The notes below the pieces were generated by a model. That model was not told where the DNA came from, ran no database searches, and saw only the letters and a program-made list of their open reading frames with translations. The position numbers and the translations under genes were made by a program. A stretch of DNA of 9,305 nucleotides from JAQVWU01 sp964628455. GTDB lineage: Bacteria > Bacillota > Clostridia > Oscillospirales > CAG-272. The DNA lies in the NCBI GenBank assembly GCA_964628455.1, contig CAZVPD010000143.1, positions 1 through 9,305 on the forward strand, in the 5' to 3' direction. Of this stretch, positions 7,805 through 9,305 are shown in pieces. Position 1 is the stretch's first letter. Each line of letters opens with the position of its first letter.

Positions 7805-7833
7805 ATTATATAATATTCGGACAATAATATCAA
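7805..7833 (-). promoter_or_regulatory. Vegetative (sigma-A type) promoter of the glgBCDA operon
   Basis: On the minus strand TTGATA (7833-7828) and TATAAT (7810-7805) are separated by exactly 17 nt: a perfect -10 and a -35 with one mismatch to TTGACA. An AT-rich stretch upstream (7860-7834) could act as an UP element. Transcription should start near 7798, giving an untranslated leader of roughly 35 nt before the glgB TTG. The -10 falls in a 10-bp palindrome, ATTATATAAT (7805-7814), which is not evidence of an operator on its own. Confidence 0.85.
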
Positions 7834-7919
7834 GTGTATTATGCAATATTTATTAAAATACAGATCCATTCATCCCGGACAAATTTTTTCCATGATTCTG
7901 AATCCGGCCGCGGCACCGG

Positions 7920-9233
7920 TTATCTGTGTATGGTCCATGCCTGCAGTTTCAGGCGGTCCGAAAGATATTCGTCTTTAAATTCTTCCGAAAACATCCATCG
8001 GCCTTTTAATGAAAAATCACGGAGATGCGGGAATTCATCGAGCGAACACTGCTGCGGCTTCGGATGGATAACGACCGGGTCGGGACAGCCGCATAAAAAA
8101 TCAAGCGATGCAAGCATAAAATCGGCGGGACCGATTTTTATATCGCCGACTTTGATTTCTATGGGTAAAAAATCCGTTACGGGCAGTTCTGTCGCCGCTC
8201 TGATAAGATCTTCGGCATGAACAGCACATGAATGATCGACACCGCGCGGATTTTCAAGAAAACCGCTGCATTTGCCGGGATTGAAAGTCTCATCCCCCCG
8301 GAGAAAAGCGATAACGGCGTTGAATATGTCCGACAATGATAAATGAACGGGACTTGTCACATATTTAAAATCCTTCAGAAGCGAAGACCGCAATTCAGGC
8401 AGCATGCTTCTCCAGACGGTGCGGTTTCCGGCATCCTGTTCATCCGATATATCACCGATCGTGCGGATAACAAACCGTCCGTCCTTTTTGAGTTGTTGAA
8501 TCAGGCTGCGTAATCCCGAGTAAAATCGTTCGGTTTCACGGAGAGGGCGTCGTTCGGGCTCCTCCCATTTTCCGAATGCATTCTTATTTTCACCTCTATA
8601 GTTCAATGAATCCCAGAATTCGCGATATAAAATCATATTCGGATGATTATACAGAATGACACGTTTCCGCGCAGCAATTTCATCGATCAATGCGTATGGA
8701 TCGAAACTATTTTCGGAAAAAAACAAAGACTCGAGACTTTTGTAATATTCTATATGAAGCGCGTTGCAGAAATAAACGTCGGCTCCGTCCCGTGTATGCA
8801 GCGGTGAATCCGCATACACGGGTATGCCGAGGTCGGAATATACGTAGAGCCCCGCATAGGAGACACTCGGACCGGGAGGAACGGCCGCATATATTTTATC
8901 TGTGTTAAAAGCTGTCCTGAGCATTCCGATACCTTCGCATTCGGAAGCGAGCAGCCGCTTCTCAGCCAGACGGTATTCCGCGATATCTGTATATTCGCAG
9001 ATGTTCGGATGCATCGAATGACCATAGGTATGGTAATCGATTTCGTGGGCTTTCAAAGCATCGAGAACATCGAATCTTTTCCACGCGATCAGTTGTTTTG
9101 CCACGAGTCCGACCGTCATAAAACAACCGCGGATATCTTCGCTTTCAAGAAGCAGGGCAACGTCCCTGATAGCGTCACAGGCATAGTCCGAGGTGAAATC
9201 CTCGGTATCAAAACAAAAAATAAGTTCGGTCAT
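7920..9233 (-). CDS. Polysaccharide-deacetylase-fold (NodB-like, CE4 superfamily) protein, cytoplasmic, function unknown
   Basis: The 437-residue product starts with a NodB-type deacetylase fold. FCFDTED (6-12) stands at motif 1 with Asp9 as likely base or metal ligand, and HTYGHSMHP (68-76) matches the HTxxH metal motif with His68 and His72. YNHPNMI (195-201) resembles the late motif with His197. The usual RxPY motif 3 is not clear; PPGPSVSY (119-126) is in about the right place. There is no signal peptide or membrane segment, since motif 1 lies at the very N-terminus, so it acts in the cytoplasm and is unlike secreted peptidoglycan deacetylases. Beyond about residue 275 an extension of some 160 residues carries two similar segments (298-313 and 367-382). 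GGAGG (9242-9238) lies 4 nt before the ATG. It precedes the glycogen operon on the same strand, 157 nt away. The superfamily is reasonably sure; the substrate is unknown and no gene name is justified. Confidence 0.72.
   Translation of the reverse strand: MTELIFCFDTEDFTSDYACDAIRDVALLLESEDIRGCFMTVGLVAKQLIAWKRFDVLDALKAHEIDYHTYGHSMHPNICEYTDIAEYRLAEKRLLASECEGIGMLRTAFNTDKIYAAVPPGPSVSYAGLYVYSDLGIPVYADSPLHTRDGADVYFCNALHIEYYKSLESLFFSENSFDPYALIDEIAARKRVILYNHPNMILYREFWDSLNYRGENKNAFGKWEEPERRPLRETERFYSGLRSLIQQLKKDGRFVIRTIGDISDEQDAGNRTVWRSMLPELRSSLLKDFKYVTSPVHLSLSDIFNAVIAFLRGDETFNPGKCSGFLENPRGVDHSCAVHAEDLIRAATELPVTDFLPIEIKVGDIKIGPADFMLASLDFLCGCPDPVVIHPKPQQCSLDEFPHLRDFSLKGRWMFSEEFKDEYLSDRLKLQAWTIHR
8088..8135 (-). 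repeat. Protein repeat copy 2 in the deacetylase C-terminal extension
   Basis: Encodes residues 367-382, IGPADFMLASLDFLCG. Aligned without gaps to residues 298-313 it shares Asp, Ala, Phe, Leu and Gly at matching positions and similar hydrophobic residues elsewhere. It is a diverged protein-level repeat, not a DNA repeat. The pattern vaguely recalls pseudomurein-binding-type repeats; that link is a guess. Confidence 0.4.
8295..8342 (-). repeat. Protein repeat copy 1 in the deacetylase C-terminal extension
   Basis: Encodes residues 298-313, LSLSDIFNAVIAFLRG, the first member of the pair. The segment between the copies (314-366) contains GVDHSCAVHAED, with His and Cys residues that could bind metal but show no known motif. 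Confidence 0.4.
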
Positions 9234-9237
9234 AATA

Positions 9238-9242
9238 CCTCC
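9238..9242 (-). promoter_or_regulatory. Ribosome binding site of the deacetylase-like gene
   Basis: GGAGG on the minus strand, 4 nt before the ATG at 9233, fixes the start. The remaining bases to the window edge (9243-9305) contain AT-rich stretches, including TATAAA at 9250-9245, but that hexamer is too close to the ribosome binding site to be this gene's -10. I see no supportable promoter. Confidence 0.75.
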
Positions 9243-9305
9243 GTTTATAATTGGCAGAATGTAAAATTAACTGCACCCCAGTAAAGATATACTGTTAGTA
9301 TGCAT

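Noticed and set aside
7818..7882. The heptamer TTGTCCG occurs twice on the minus strand (7824-7818, inside the promoter spacer, and 7882-7876).
   Set aside because: A seven-base match between two sites in about 150 bases is likely by chance and neither copy is palindromic, so I do not call an operator.
7834..8220. A 128-codon open frame on the plus strand beginning in the intergenic region.
   Set aside because: It runs antisense to the end of the deacetylase-like gene, shows no recognisable motif and has no good ribosome binding site; best explained as a shadow of the coding strand.
9245..9250. TATAAA on the minus strand before the deacetylase-like gene, as a possible -10.
   Set aside because: It ends two bases before the GGAGG, so a transcript started from it would begin within the ribosome binding site, and the -35 region (AGTTAA at 17 nt) is poor.
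9289..9301. Inverted repeat ATACT-GTT-AGTAT near the right edge.
   Set aside because: Only 5 bp per arm, no T-tract, and cut by the window edge; too little to call a terminator or operator.

Overview
The window looks like chromosome from a Bacillota (Firmicutes) bacterium, most likely a Clostridia lineage. Three things point that way: an AddA-type helicase-nuclease, a glycogen operon that carries the GlgC/GlgD pair as well as the Bacillus-like gene order glgB-glgC-glgD-glgA, and purine-rich Shine-Dalgarno sites with a consensus-like vegetative promoter. GC content is moderate by eye. I see no insertion sequences, phage genes, tRNA, rRNA or CRISPR array.

Layout. Positions 1-1919 (+) hold the C-terminal half of addA, which runs in from outside the window. 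Positions 1920-2007 are a short convergent junction with back-to-back terminator hairpins, one for each strand. Positions 2008-7762 (-) are a compact four-gene glycogen synthesis operon, transcribed right to left as glgB (branching enzyme), glgC (ADP-glucose pyrophosphorylase), glgD (its non-catalytic paralogue) and glgA (glycogen synthase). Two junctions overlap (8 nt glgB/glgC, 4 nt glgD/glgA) and glgC-glgD is separated by 46 nt, so the operon is probably one transcript with translational coupling. Positions 7763-7919 hold its promoter, a strong TTGATA-N17-TATAAT match, and a short leader with a possible six-codon upstream ORF just before a TTG start for glgB. Positions 7920-9233 (-) encode a cytoplasmic polysaccharide-deacetylase-fold protein of unknown function with a C-terminal extension that seems internally repeated. 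Positions 9234-9305 contain its strong ribosome binding site and nothing else I can support.

How the genes work together. GlgC, probably with GlgD as a regulatory partner, makes ADP-glucose. GlgA adds its glucose to a growing alpha-1,4-glucan, and GlgB introduces alpha-1,6 branches. No glycogen phosphorylase or debranching gene lies in the window. AddA belongs to double-strand-break repair and has no functional link to the operon; it simply converges on it.

The window is mostly ordinary housekeeping and carbon-storage DNA. The items most worth a second look are the orphan deacetylase-like protein, the unusual translation start of glgB, and the lysine-to-serine change in the nucleotide-sugar motif of GlgA. 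I do not see a convincing new multi-gene system.
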